Part shown: positions 1 through 7,396 of the stretch, piece after piece
Position numbering within the stretch: the first letter of the stretch is position 1
Layout of the letters: each line of letters opens with the position of its first letter
NCBI RefSeq assembly: GCF_035917275.1
Contig: NZ_CP108509.1
Coordinates: 1,054,001-1,118,000, forward strand
Origin: Streptomyces sp. NBC_01237
Lineage (GTDB): Bacteria; Actinomycetota; Actinomycetes; Streptomycetales; Streptomycetaceae
DNA: 64,000 nucleotides
Direction of reading: 5' to 3'
Program-made: the position numbers and the translations under genes
The notes under the pieces: model-generated
What the model was told of the DNA's origin: nothing
The model's input: only the letters and a program-made list of their open reading frames with translations
The model's database searches: none

Positions 1-560
1 TCGTGGTGGGCGGCGTGGGGCGGCTGGTTCCCGGCAAACGCTTCGACGTGCTCGTCCGCGCGGTCGCGGCGCTGCCCGGTGCCCGGCTGCTGGTGGCCGG
101 CGACGGGCCCGAGAGCGAGCCGCTACGGGCACTGGCCCGCCGGCTGGGTGCCGCGGACCGGATCCTTTTCCTCGGCGAGTGCGACGCCGGAGCGTCCGGA
201 CCCGCCCCCGGTGTCCCCGCGTTGCTCGGCGCCATGGACGTCTTCGTCTCGACCTCCCGCGAGGAGTCCTTCGGGCTGGCCGCGGTCGAGGCGCTGGCGG
301 CGGGGCTTCCGGTACTGCACGGCGCCTGCCCCGCGATCGACGACCTGCCCGCCGCCCACGCCCCGGGCGCCACCCGCATCACGGGCGGCTCCGAGGAGCT
401 GACGGCGGCGCTGCGGCGGCGGATACAGGCCGCGCCGCACCGGCTTCCGCCGCCTCGGGCGGTCCGCCACTACGACATCAGGCGCAGCAGCGAACGCCTC
501 ATGGACGTGTACACGCATGCCCTCGACACCGCCCCACCGACCTGGAGAGCACACCCATGA
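1..560 (+). CDS. Glycosyltransferase family 4 (C-terminal part, cut by window edge)
   Basis: This is the C-terminal nucleotide-sugar-binding half of a GT-B retaining glycosyltransferase; the acceptor-binding half lies before the window. The visible part opens with a GRLVPGKRFD segment, continues with LLVAGDGPES, and carries the GT4 EX7E signature in SREESFGLAAVEALAAG, which contacts the donor sugar nucleotide. The reading frame is open from base 3, so the true start is outside. It ends in an ATGA overlap with the Wzz-like gene, which implies translational coupling. With the next two genes it looks like the tail of a surface or exopolysaccharide locus. The sugar donor and linkage cannot be inferred. 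Confidence 0.85.
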   Translation, partial: VVGGVGRLVPGKRFDVLVRAVAALPGARLLVAGDGPESEPLRALARRLGAADRILFLGECDAGASGPAPGVPALLGAMDVFVSTSREESFGLAAVEALAAGLPVLHGACPAIDDLPAAHAPGATRITGGSEELTAALRRRIQAAPHRLPPPRAVRHYDIRRSSERLMDVYTHALDTAPPTWRAHP

Positions 561-1234
561 CCGAGTCTCCCGAGAAGCAGCAGGCCGCCCCCGGACGAAG
601 CCGCCCGCGGCGCGCACTCCCGCGCCCGCCCCATTGGTGGCCGCTGCCCGTCTGCATCGTGCTGGGCGCGGCGTGCGGGCTCTCCTACGGCCTGCTGAAG
701 TCCCCCGAGTACGCGGCCACCAGTTACGCGATGGCGGTGGTCGAGAAGGGTGCGGACCCGTCCGCGGCCATCGGCTACGCCCAGTCGTACGGGCGGCTCG
801 CCACCAGCGACGCGACTCTCTCGTACGCCCATGGCGCGGCCGGTGAACCGGTGGCCGCGCTCCGTGCCCAGGTGCTCGCGGAGACCTCGCCCGACTCGCC
901 CATGATCGCGGTCACCGGAACGTCGGGCGATCCGCACCGGGCCGCCGACATCGCCAACGCCGTCATCGAGGCCGTCATCGTCAACAGCGATCATGTCGCC
1001 GATGCCACCGGAGTGAAGCTGATCCAGTACACCCACGCGATGACGCCGGAGCGGGCGGTGTCGCCCTCCGTCCCCGTCGGCACGGCCGTGGGAGCGTGCG
1101 CGGGCGGCCTGATCGGCGGGCTCGTCCTCCTCGTACGGCCCCGCCGGAAGGGCTGGACCGTGTCCGCCCAGGTCCCCGGGCCGGCGTCCGCCGGTGAACC
1201 CGCGTCCTCGGGCGACCGGGAGCTCGTACGATGA
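557..1234 (+). CDS. Wzz/chain-length-determinant-like membrane protein
   Basis: A 225-residue protein with a basic proline-rich N-terminus, a first membrane segment at about residues 30-50 (WWPLPVCIVLGAACGLSYG), an extracytoplasmic middle and a second membrane segment near residues 175-195 followed by RPRRK. Two flanking helices around an outside domain are the layout of Wzz/YveK polysaccharide co-polymerases, which set chain length in Wzy-type export. There is no attached tyrosine kinase domain. The start is the ATG in the ATGA overlap with the glycosyltransferase, and the gene overlaps the acetyltransferase by 4 bp in the same way. The family assignment rests on topology and context more than on a diagnostic motif. 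Confidence 0.65.
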   Translation: MTESPEKQQAAPGRSRPRRALPRPPHWWPLPVCIVLGAACGLSYGLLKSPEYAATSYAMAVVEKGADPSAAIGYAQSYGRLATSDATLSYAHGAAGEPVAALRAQVLAETSPDSPMIAVTGTSGDPHRAADIANAVIEAVIVNSDHVADATGVKLIQYTHAMTPERAVSPSVPVGTAVGACAGGLIGGLVLLVRPRRKGWTVSAQVPGPASAGEPASSGDRELVR

Positions 1235-2379
1235 CCGCGCACGGGCCGGGCGGCCTCTCCGTGACGCTCTGCCGCGATCCCGAGGAGTTCGGCGCGCTCG
1301 CCGGGGAATGGGACGCGCTGCATCGCCGCTGTGTCACGGCGACCCCCTTCCAGCGCCACGCCTGGCTTCATTCGTGGTGGCTCTCGTACGGCCGGGAGGG
1401 CCGGCTCCGCGTCGTCCTGGCCCGTCGTGGCGGGCAGCTGATCGGCGCGGCACCGCTGATGCTCGTGCACCGCCCGATGCCGCTGCTCGTGCCGATGGGC
1501 GGCACGATCTCCGACTTCTTCGACGTGCTCGTCGACGAGGAGTGCACCGCACGCGCGCTTTCCGCACTGGCGCACGGGCTCGACCGGGCGGCCCGGCACG
1601 CGGTGGTCGACCTGCGGGAGGTGCGGCCCGACGCGTCGGCGCAACTGCTCTTCGGGATGTGGCCGGGTGCCAGAAGCCGGCTCACGGACTCGACGTGCAT
1701 GGAACTGCCCGCCGAGCCGATCGACGTACTCGTCCGGCGCATGTCCAGTTCGCGTGGTCAGCGGGTGCGGTCCAAACTCCGCAAGGTGGACGCGCTGGGG
1801 GTCGAGTCCCGGCCGGTGACGGAGCACGAGGTGCCGGCCGCGGTCGGCCATCTGCTGCGGCTGCACGAGCTCCAGTGGCAAGGGCGGGGGATCAATCCCG
1901 AGCACCTCAGGCCCCGCTTCGCCGCACATCTGGTCCGTGCCACCGGGCGGATGGTGCGGGACGGTGACGCGGCGGTCACCGAGTTCCGGCTCGGGGGCGA
2001 GGTGGTCGCGGTCAACCTGGCGCTCCACTCCGGCCGTCTGACGGGCGGATACCTCTACGGGGCGCATCCCGGTCTCAGGGACCGGAAGGTGGATGTGGCG
2101 ACGCTCCTGTTGCGGGACGTGGCGGGGCAGGCGGCCGGCACCGGGCGCAGCGTACTGAGTCTGCTGCGCGGGTCGGAGCAGTACAAGAATCACTGGCAGC
2201 CGGTCGCGGTGGTCAATCAGCGGCTGCTGCTGGCCCGTTCCGGTCTGGAGCCGCTGCTTCGGCTGCGTGAGTCGCAGGTGGCGGTGCGGGACCGGGCGGC
2301 GCGGAGCGTCAAGGCACGTCTCCCCGCGGCCCGGGACTGGCGCGGCCGGCTGACGGGCCTCTCCGTCATGGGCCCGTGA
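1231..2379 (+). CDS. GNAT-fold acetyltransferase, CelD/FemAB-like
   Basis: A 382-residue soluble protein that resembles the CelD/BcsL-type GNAT proteins common in exopolysaccharide loci. It has an early TPFQRHAWLHSWW segment and a C-terminal acyltransferase-like half containing VTEFRLGGEVVAVNLAL and GGYLYGAHPGLRDRKVDVATLLLRD cut by basic residues, followed by LSLLRGSEQYKNHW. These proteins are presumed to acylate or aminoacylate a polysaccharide precursor in the cytoplasm; that role is inferred from family and context. The start ATG overlaps the previous stop (ATGA). It is the last gene of the three-gene run, and no clear terminator follows. Confidence 0.7.
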   Translation: MTAHGPGGLSVTLCRDPEEFGALAGEWDALHRRCVTATPFQRHAWLHSWWLSYGREGRLRVVLARRGGQLIGAAPLMLVHRPMPLLVPMGGTISDFFDVLVDEECTARALSALAHGLDRAARHAVVDLREVRPDASAQLLFGMWPGARSRLTDSTCMELPAEPIDVLVRRMSSSRGQRVRSKLRKVDALGVESRPVTEHEVPAAVGHLLRLHELQWQGRGINPEHLRPRFAAHLVRATGRMVRDGDAAVTEFRLGGEVVAVNLALHSGRLTGGYLYGAHPGLRDRKVDVATLLLRDVAGQAAGTGRSVLSLLRGSEQYKNHWQPVAVVNQRLLLARSGLEPLLRLRESQVAVRDRAARSVKARLPAARDWRGRLTGLSVMGP

Positions 2380-2553
2380 TCCTGCGGATGCCCCGAGCCG
2401 CGGACGCCGTCGACGGGTGCCGGTGACGGCGTTCGGAACAAACCGGAGATATCACCTTTGTGTTGATCCGTTACCGTCTGCCGACTCTCGCGTTGTCACA
2501 GCATGCGGGGCCGCGTGCGCCGCAGCCAACCTCGATCCTTACAAGGAGTACTG

Positions 2554-2835
2554 ATGTCGCGTATGACGAAGGTGGCCGCTGTGATGGCGGGCACCGGTGC
2601 CCTGATCGCCGGAGGCGCCGGGATGGCCTCCGCCGACGCCGGTGCGTCGGGCCTCGCCGCCGCCTCGCCGGGTGTCCTCTCGGGCAACCTCATCCAGGTT
2701 CCGGTGCACGTCCCGATCAACCTCTGCGGCAACACGGTCGACGTGATCGGGCTGCTCAACCCGGCCTTCGGCAACACCTGCGTGAACGCCTCCGGGGGCC
2801 ACGAGACCGGCGGGGACTACGGCTACGGCCACTGA
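2554..2835 (+). CDS. Chaplin, short secreted hydrophobic surface protein
   Basis: A 93-residue precursor. Residues 1-28 form a Sec signal peptide ending ASA/D. The mature part contains one chaplin domain, with the core GNLIQVPVHVPINLCGNTV followed by the IGLLNPAFGNTC segment. The two cysteines of that core form the disulfide typical of short chaplins. Chaplins assemble into the amyloid-like film that lets aerial hyphae leave the aqueous surface. An AAGGAG ribosome-binding site lies 6 bases before the ATG, which decides the start over an upstream in-frame alternative. The tail after the domain is Gly/His/Tyr-rich (GGHETGGDYGYGH), unusual for minimal chaplins. A perfect hairpin terminator follows directly. 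Confidence 0.93.
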   Translation: MSRMTKVAAVMAGTGALIAGGAGMASADAGASGLAAASPGVLSGNLIQVPVHVPINLCGNTVDVIGLLNPAFGNTCVNASGGHETGGDYGYGH

Positions 2836-2849
2836 TCTTCCTCCAGGAG

Positions 2850-2890
2850 AACGGCCGGTGTCCCTTCCGTCGGAAGGGACACCGGCCGTT
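2850..2890. terminator. Bidirectional rho-independent terminator (chaplin / melC2)
   Basis: A perfect 20-bp inverted repeat (ACGGCCGGTGTCCCTTCCG and its complement, plus a flanking A/T pair) with almost no loop, followed by TTT. It sits between the convergent chaplin and tyrosinase genes and can serve both. Confidence 0.85.
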
Positions 2891-2909
2891 TTCCGTGCCC
2901 GGAACGGTT

Positions 2910-3770
2910 TCAGACGTACCGATAGAAACGGGTGTGGTCCAGGAGCTGGGAGGGTGCGACGTTCCACGGCGGCATCCGGTCGTCGATGCCGAACACCCGG
3001 TCGCGATCCGAATCGGGAGAGGACGGCTTCCGGCCCGGAAGGTAGCCGCCACCGGGATGTGCCTTCTGCCAGCGGGTCCAGAGCAGGTCCATGAACGCGT
3101 GGTGCAGCCAGAAGACCGGGTCGTCGGGTGAGCCGGCGCCCGCCATCGGCCCGCCGACCCACTGGTGCACCCGGTTGTGGTTGGCCACCGGACGTGAGTC
3201 CCGGATGCCCCAGCCCTCGATCCGGTTCCGGAAGCCCTCGACGCTGACGCTGTTCCAGGGCTGAACGTCGTAGACCGGGTCGCTCAGCGCCCGGTCCACC
3301 TCCTTCTTCGTGGGCAGCGCCACCGGGTTGCGGGATCTGCCGAGGTCACGTGCCAGGAAGCGGTCGTCGGTCGTGCCGCCGCTCGTACGCCAGTTGCCCT
3401 GCCCGTACGCGAACGGTCCGGTCATGACCTGCCGGTCCCCGGGCCTGCCGTTGCCGCCGAGGAGATCGTCCGCCCACAGGGAGGAACTGGGCGTGTTGTC
3501 GACGGTCCAGTCCCAGTAGGGAATCGATACGCCCGGATCGACGGCCTGCAGGGCCCTTTCGAACTCCAGCAGGTACCTGCGGTGCCAGGGGAAGAAGGAG
3601 GGAGTCATATGGGCGGGCCGGAGGCGGTCCTCGGCGTCCGACACATAGAACTCCTGGTGCATGACGACGAACTCGTCGTACCGCCCCGAGCGCTTGAGCC
3701 GCAGGAGGGCGTCGACCAGCCGCCGCTTCTCCGCCCGCGTGAGATCCCGCTGATTCTTTCGGTTGTACAC
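2910..3770 (-). CDS. melC2: Tyrosinase (melanin synthesis), type 3 copper enzyme
   Basis: A 286-residue monophenol/o-diphenol oxidase that converts tyrosine to dopaquinone and so to melanin. The copper ligands are all visible. CuA histidines fall at 38 (VVMHQEF), 54 (PAHMTP) and 63 (FPWHRRYLLEFE), the same numbers as in classical Streptomyces tyrosinases. CuB histidines are in NHNRVHQW and FWLHHAFMD. The start is the GTG at 3770 because AGGAGG stands about ten bases upstream and the protein then opens like known MelC2 (RKNQRDLTRAEKRR). It has no signal peptide and is exported with its caddie MelC1, encoded immediately upstream in the same operon. Confidence 0.95.
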   Translation of the reverse strand: MYNRKNQRDLTRAEKRRLVDALLRLKRSGRYDEFVVMHQEFYVSDAEDRLRPAHMTPSFFPWHRRYLLEFERALQAVDPGVSIPYWDWTVDNTPSSSLWADDLLGGNGRPGDRQVMTGPFAYGQGNWRTSGGTTDDRFLARDLGRSRNPVALPTKKEVDRALSDPVYDVQPWNSVSVEGFRNRIEGWGIRDSRPVANHNRVHQWVGGPMAGAGSPDDPVFWLHHAFMDLLWTRWQKAHPGGGYLPGRKPSSPDSDRDRVFGIDDRMPPWNVAPSQLLDHTRFYRYV

Positions 3771-3789
3771 CGGTGCTCGTCCTCCTGGT

Positions 3790-4326
3790 TCACATGCTGT
3801 GCGTCGTGGCGAGGGACAACTGGGATCGGCCGAGTTCATCGACCGCGGCGCGGGCCGTTTCGACCAGCGTCGGGAAGGACTCGTAGTGGTTGACATGACT
3901 CAGATAGGTCCCGTCGGCGCGCCGCATGATGTGCAGGGGCCTGCCGTCGATGAGGACCTCGATGTGCGTGGCGGACGCGCGGGCATTGCCCGCGGGTACC
4001 GCACCCGCGGGCGCCGGTGCCGTCGTCGTCCCCCGGATGTCGCGCCCTCGGTACATCTCGGCGAATCGCTCGGGCCGCGGCCGTACGCCGCCGGCCACCG
4101 TCCCCGTACTGTTCGGCGACCCGGCACCGTGCGCCGCGGCACCGTGCGGCGCCCCGGGGCCCGGCTCCGGGCGGGGCCCGGAGTCCGCGCCGCCGTCGAG
4201 GACGGGCACCAGCACTCCGGCCGTGCCCGCGACCATGCCCACCGTGAAGGCGGCGCGCAGCACGAAGCGGCGGGGCAGGATACGCGCTCCGGCCCTGGTG
4301 CCGCTCGTGTCCTTGGTCAGATCCAT
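3790..4326 (-). CDS. melC1: Tyrosinase cofactor / copper chaperone with Tat signal
   Basis: The caddie protein that inserts copper into apo-tyrosinase and carries it through the Tat pathway. The N-terminus has a twin-arginine motif followed by a hydrophobic segment ([16 protein letters not shown]). The C-terminal domain contains the MelC1 core with [20 protein letters not shown] and SHVNHYESF, including the conserved histidines. At 178 residues it is longer than the usual 120-150 because of a Pro/Gly/Ala-rich linker at about residues 45-80. It is the first gene of the melC operon, with melC2 beginning 19 bp downstream. Confidence 0.93.
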   Translation of the reverse strand: MDLTKDTSGTRAGARILPRRFVLRAAFTVGMVAGTAGVLVPVLDGGADSGPRPEPGPGAPHGAAAHGAGSPNSTGTVAGGVRPRPERFAEMYRGRDIRGTTTAPAPAGAVPAGNARASATHIEVLIDGRPLHIMRRADGTYLSHVNHYESFPTLVETARAAVDELGRSQLSLATTHSM

Positions 4327-4547
4327 GGGTACGCAACCTGCCTCTCGTCAACTCTTGCGGGTGCTGCCGAAGTCGGGGCCGACCGCGACAGGGTGTCGGG
4401 GCAGGGGCCGTCCGGACCCTGCGCGCCCGCCCGGTGTTCCGGCAATCGCGTGACATGGCGAGCCGACGGCCCGCGAGTGCCGCGTCGTTCGCCGGACAGC
4501 GCGCGGCGGACCGGAACATGGCGTGCGAACTCTTGGAGGTGGTGGGC

Positions 4548-5831
4548 ATGACCGTTCCGACCCGGACGTCCGGGGACCGCGTACCGCGCACGAAGGAGGC
4601 CAACCTCGCCGACCCGCTGTTCTGGCAACGGCCGCGCACGGAGCGCCTCAGGGCGTTCGCTCAGCTGCGTGAGCTGGACGCGCCGGTCGGTTTCACACCC
4701 CGCGCGGGTGCCTCGCGCACCTTCGGCACCGCGTTCTACGCGCTGGTGAAGCACGCGGACGTACGGGCCGCCAGCCGCAATCCCGAGATCTTCGCCAGCG
4801 CGCCGGGCGTCACCACGCCGGAGCCGGCGCGCTGGGCGCGGGCGGTGTTCGGGAACTCCATGGTCAATATGGACGGCGCCGAGCACGCGGCGATGCGCCG
4901 GATCATCTCCCGGTCCTTCACCCCGCGCCTGCTCGCCGCCGCCGAGGAGAACATCCACCGGGTCGCCCGGCAGCTGGTGGACGAGGTGGGCACCGGCTCC
5001 GCCGCCGACTTCATGCCGTCGGCCCCGGCCCGGCTTCCGCTGGAAGTCATCTGCGACCTGATGGGCATCCCCGGGCACCACCGTCCGGAGATCGCCGCCC
5101 AGATCGATCACGCCTCGGAGCACGTCGGCGTACAGCGCCGGGGACGTGCCCGGCTGCGGGTGCCCGGACGCGGTCTGCGTTCCCTGGCCCGCATGCAGAT
5201 CGTCATGGCGAAACTCGCCCGTGAGCGCCGCCGTCACCCCGAGGACGACCTCGTATCGGCTCTCGTGAACGCGGACATCGACGGCGAGGCGCTGTCCTCG
5301 CGCCAGCTCGGCGCCTTCTTCTCCCTGCTGCTCGTGGCCGGTGTGGAGACCACCCGTAACGCCATCGCCCATGGCTTGTCCCTGCTCACCCTTCATCCGG
5401 AGCAACGCGAACTGCTGGAATCCGACTTCGACCGGTACATCGACGGCGCCGCGGATGAGATTGTCCGACATTCGACACCGATCATCCAGTTCCGCCGGAC
5501 AGTCACGGCGGAATACTCCCTGGGTGGACGCACATTCCTCCCCGGAGAAAAGGTCGCCCTCTTCTACGCCTCGGCGAACCGCGACGCAACGGTATTCAAC
5601 GACCCCGATTCCTTCGACATCACCCGTTCCCCCAATCCTCACCTCGGATACGGCGGAGGCGGCCCCCATCACTGCCTCGGCGCACACCTGGCCCGACTGG
5701 AGATGAAGGCCCTGTTTCGGGAATTGCTCACCAGGAAGAACGTCTTTCGACAGGTGTCGGAAGCAGAGCTCGTCGATTCGAATTTCGACAACCGGGTGCG
5801 TTCCCTGCCCTTCACATTTCAACAGACCTGA
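4548..5831 (+). CDS. Cytochrome P450, possible internal double frameshift
   Basis: A 427-residue soluble bacterial P450. It shows the I-helix oxygen-binding motif [12 protein letters not shown], the K-helix ExxR in DEIVRHSTP, and the heme-cysteine loop [17 protein letters not shown]. The overall look is closest to the CYP124/125-like hydroxylases of actinomycetes; the substrate is unknown. The ATG at 4548 is preferred because TTGGAGGTGG lies just upstream; an in-frame ATG at 4518 is the alternative. One odd stretch (about 5122-5195) reads as an Arg-rich run in this frame, while the +1 frame there has better GC3, so a compensating frameshift pair or sequencing errors are possible. No ferredoxin gene is adjacent. 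Confidence 0.88.
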   Translation: MTVPTRTSGDRVPRTKEANLADPLFWQRPRTERLRAFAQLRELDAPVGFTPRAGASRTFGTAFYALVKHADVRAASRNPEIFASAPGVTTPEPARWARAVFGNSMVNMDGAEHAAMRRIISRSFTPRLLAAAEENIHRVARQLVDEVGTGSAADFMPSAPARLPLEVICDLMGIPGHHRPEIAAQIDHASEHVGVQRRGRARLRVPGRGLRSLARMQIVMAKLARERRRHPEDDLVSALVNADIDGEALSSRQLGAFFSLLLVAGVETTRNAIAHGLSLLTLHPEQRELLESDFDRYIDGAADEIVRHSTPIIQFRRTVTAEYSLGGRTFLPGEKVALFYASANRDATVFNDPDSFDITRSPNPHLGYGGGGPHHCLGAHLARLEMKALFRELLTRKNVFRQVSEAELVDSNFDNRVRSLPFTFQQT

Positions 5832-5987
5832 CCCCCGCCGAAACCCTCCCGGTCGAGATTCACTTGAATGGACCGGCCGAAACGCCGGAAATCATCAATG
5901 ACTCTTTTCGGGCCCTGTGGTACCCGATGATGAAAATCTCCCCACATCGTCGAACCGGCCGGAGTTCCCCCGGAGCCAGGAGGAGTA

Positions 5988-7172
5988 ATGCCCGCAAAGC
6001 GCCGTCTCATCAGTGCGTGCACCGCGGCGGTCGCGCTCAGCATCCTGGCCGGCGGCGGCATCGCCGGGCAGGCTCCGCCGAACCGGGACTCCGTCGACGG
6101 CGCCGCACCGGGCGCGCCCGGTGCGGGCGGTACCGCACACGGTGCCTACCTGGACTACGGGCCCGCAGGCGTACGAAGAATGGCCGGCCTGTCGCGCTGG
6201 CTCGGCGGCGCCGAGCTGCGCGCGGGGCACAGCTATCTGCCGGGCGATCTCTGGGTGAACATCGAGGGCAGACCGGAATTCCTGCGCTCCTGGGCGAACT
6301 GGCGGCAGGCGAAGGACAACCGGATGTTCGTGCTCAACACTCCCATGCTGGAGCGGAACGAGGAGCACGTCCCGGACGCCGAGGTCCGCACCATGCTGCG
6401 CGCGGGGGCCGCCGGCGAATACGACGAGCACTTCCGCAAGCTGGCCCGACGGCTCGTCTCCCTCGGTATCCCGGACACGGTGGTCGTGCTCGGCTGGGAA
6501 ATGAACGGAACCACGTACACACATCGCTGCAGCCCCGATCCCGTGTCGTGGAAGGCGTACTGGAAACGCATCGTCACCGCCATGCGCGAGGTGCCGGGCC
6601 AGCAGTTCCGATTCGACTTCGCCCCCAGCCGCGGGCAGGACGCGATTCCCTGGACCGACTGCTATCCAGGCGACGACGTGGTGGACATCATCGGCATGGA
6701 CTCCTACGACCAGCCCCCCGGCGAGTCCTTCGACGACCAGATCAACGCACCCTACGGACTGCGGAAACACGTCGAATTCGCGGCCGAGCACAACAAGCCC
6801 ATCTCCTATCCCGAGTGGGGCCTGTTCCGCAACGGCGACAATCCCGAGTACATGCGCCGCATGCTCACATGGATCGAGCAGCACGATCCGCTGTACCAGA
6901 CCCTCACGGACTACTGTCCGCACGGTGTGTGGCAATGCTCCGACAACCCGGAGTCCGCACGGGTGTACCGCTCCATGCTCACCGAGCAGGCGGCACCGGC
7001 GAGCCCCACCACCCCGGCTCCGTCCCCGACGCCTACACCCTCCGCGCCCGTCCTGCCGACCCCGGCCCCGGCCGTGCCGGACCCGGGTTCCCGCAGATGG
7101 TGCGTCACGCTTCCCTTCAGCGACTGGTTCGGCCATTGGCTGAGAGAACGAAGGATCTGCGTGCGCTACTGA
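5988..7172 (+). CDS. Secreted glycoside hydrolase, GH26-like
   Basis: A 394-residue exported protein with an N-terminal signal peptide (KRRLISACTAAVALSILAGG). It resembles the GH26-like (beta-mannanase-fold) hydrolases found beside exopolysaccharide genes. The likely acid/base glutamate is E171 in VVLGWEMNG and the likely nucleophile is E276 in SYPEWGLF, with DIIGMDSYD between them as in this clan. A Pro/Thr/Ser-rich linker (about residues 340-370) leads to a short Cys-containing C-terminal tail (RRWCVTLPFSDWFG to RRICVRY). The start ATG follows GGAGGAG by a few bases. The probable role is trimming an extracellular polysaccharide, fitting the locus at the window's left edge; the substrate is not known. 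Confidence 0.8.
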   Translation: MPAKRRLISACTAAVALSILAGGGIAGQAPPNRDSVDGAAPGAPGAGGTAHGAYLDYGPAGVRRMAGLSRWLGGAELRAGHSYLPGDLWVNIEGRPEFLRSWANWRQAKDNRMFVLNTPMLERNEEHVPDAEVRTMLRAGAAGEYDEHFRKLARRLVSLGIPDTVVVLGWEMNGTTYTHRCSPDPVSWKAYWKRIVTAMREVPGQQFRFDFAPSRGQDAIPWTDCYPGDDVVDIIGMDSYDQPPGESFDDQINAPYGLRKHVEFAAEHNKPISYPEWGLFRNGDNPEYMRRMLTWIEQHDPLYQTLTDYCPHGVWQCSDNPESARVYRSMLTEQAAPASPTTPAPSPTPTPSAPVLPTPAPAVPDPGSRRWCVTLPFSDWFGHWLRERRICVRY

Positions 7173-7185
7173 CCCGCGCGTGGAA

Positions 7186-7217
7186 ACGGCTCCGACTCCC
7201 GCGGGAGTCGGAGCCGT
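7186..7217 (+). terminator. Rho-independent-type hairpin after GH26-like gene
   Basis: A perfect 15-bp stem (ACGGCTCCGACTCCC and its complement) with a 2-base loop, 13 bp past the stop of the hydrolase. No U-tract follows, which is normal for Streptomyces. Confidence 0.7.
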
Positions 7218-7396
7218 CCACCCACACGGGTCCAGCGCGGGGGAATGCGGGACGAGCGGTGCCGTCGTCACGACAACGCGCGTGGGGACGGCGCGGTCAC
7301 GCCGCCGAACGGGGGAAGCTCCCCGCGCACGACCACGCTCGTGCACATTCCCGGCCGAAGCGGGACCATGGAATCCCAGAGAGTGTGGTGAGGCGC

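Noticed and set aside
5864..7396. Extension of the SpoIIE-type gene upstream over the GH26-like gene as one 1351-residue protein
   Set aside because: The upstream part is Arg-rich shadow sequence of the hydrolase gene, a terminator hairpin lies at 7186-7217, and the PAS domain begins just after 7397.
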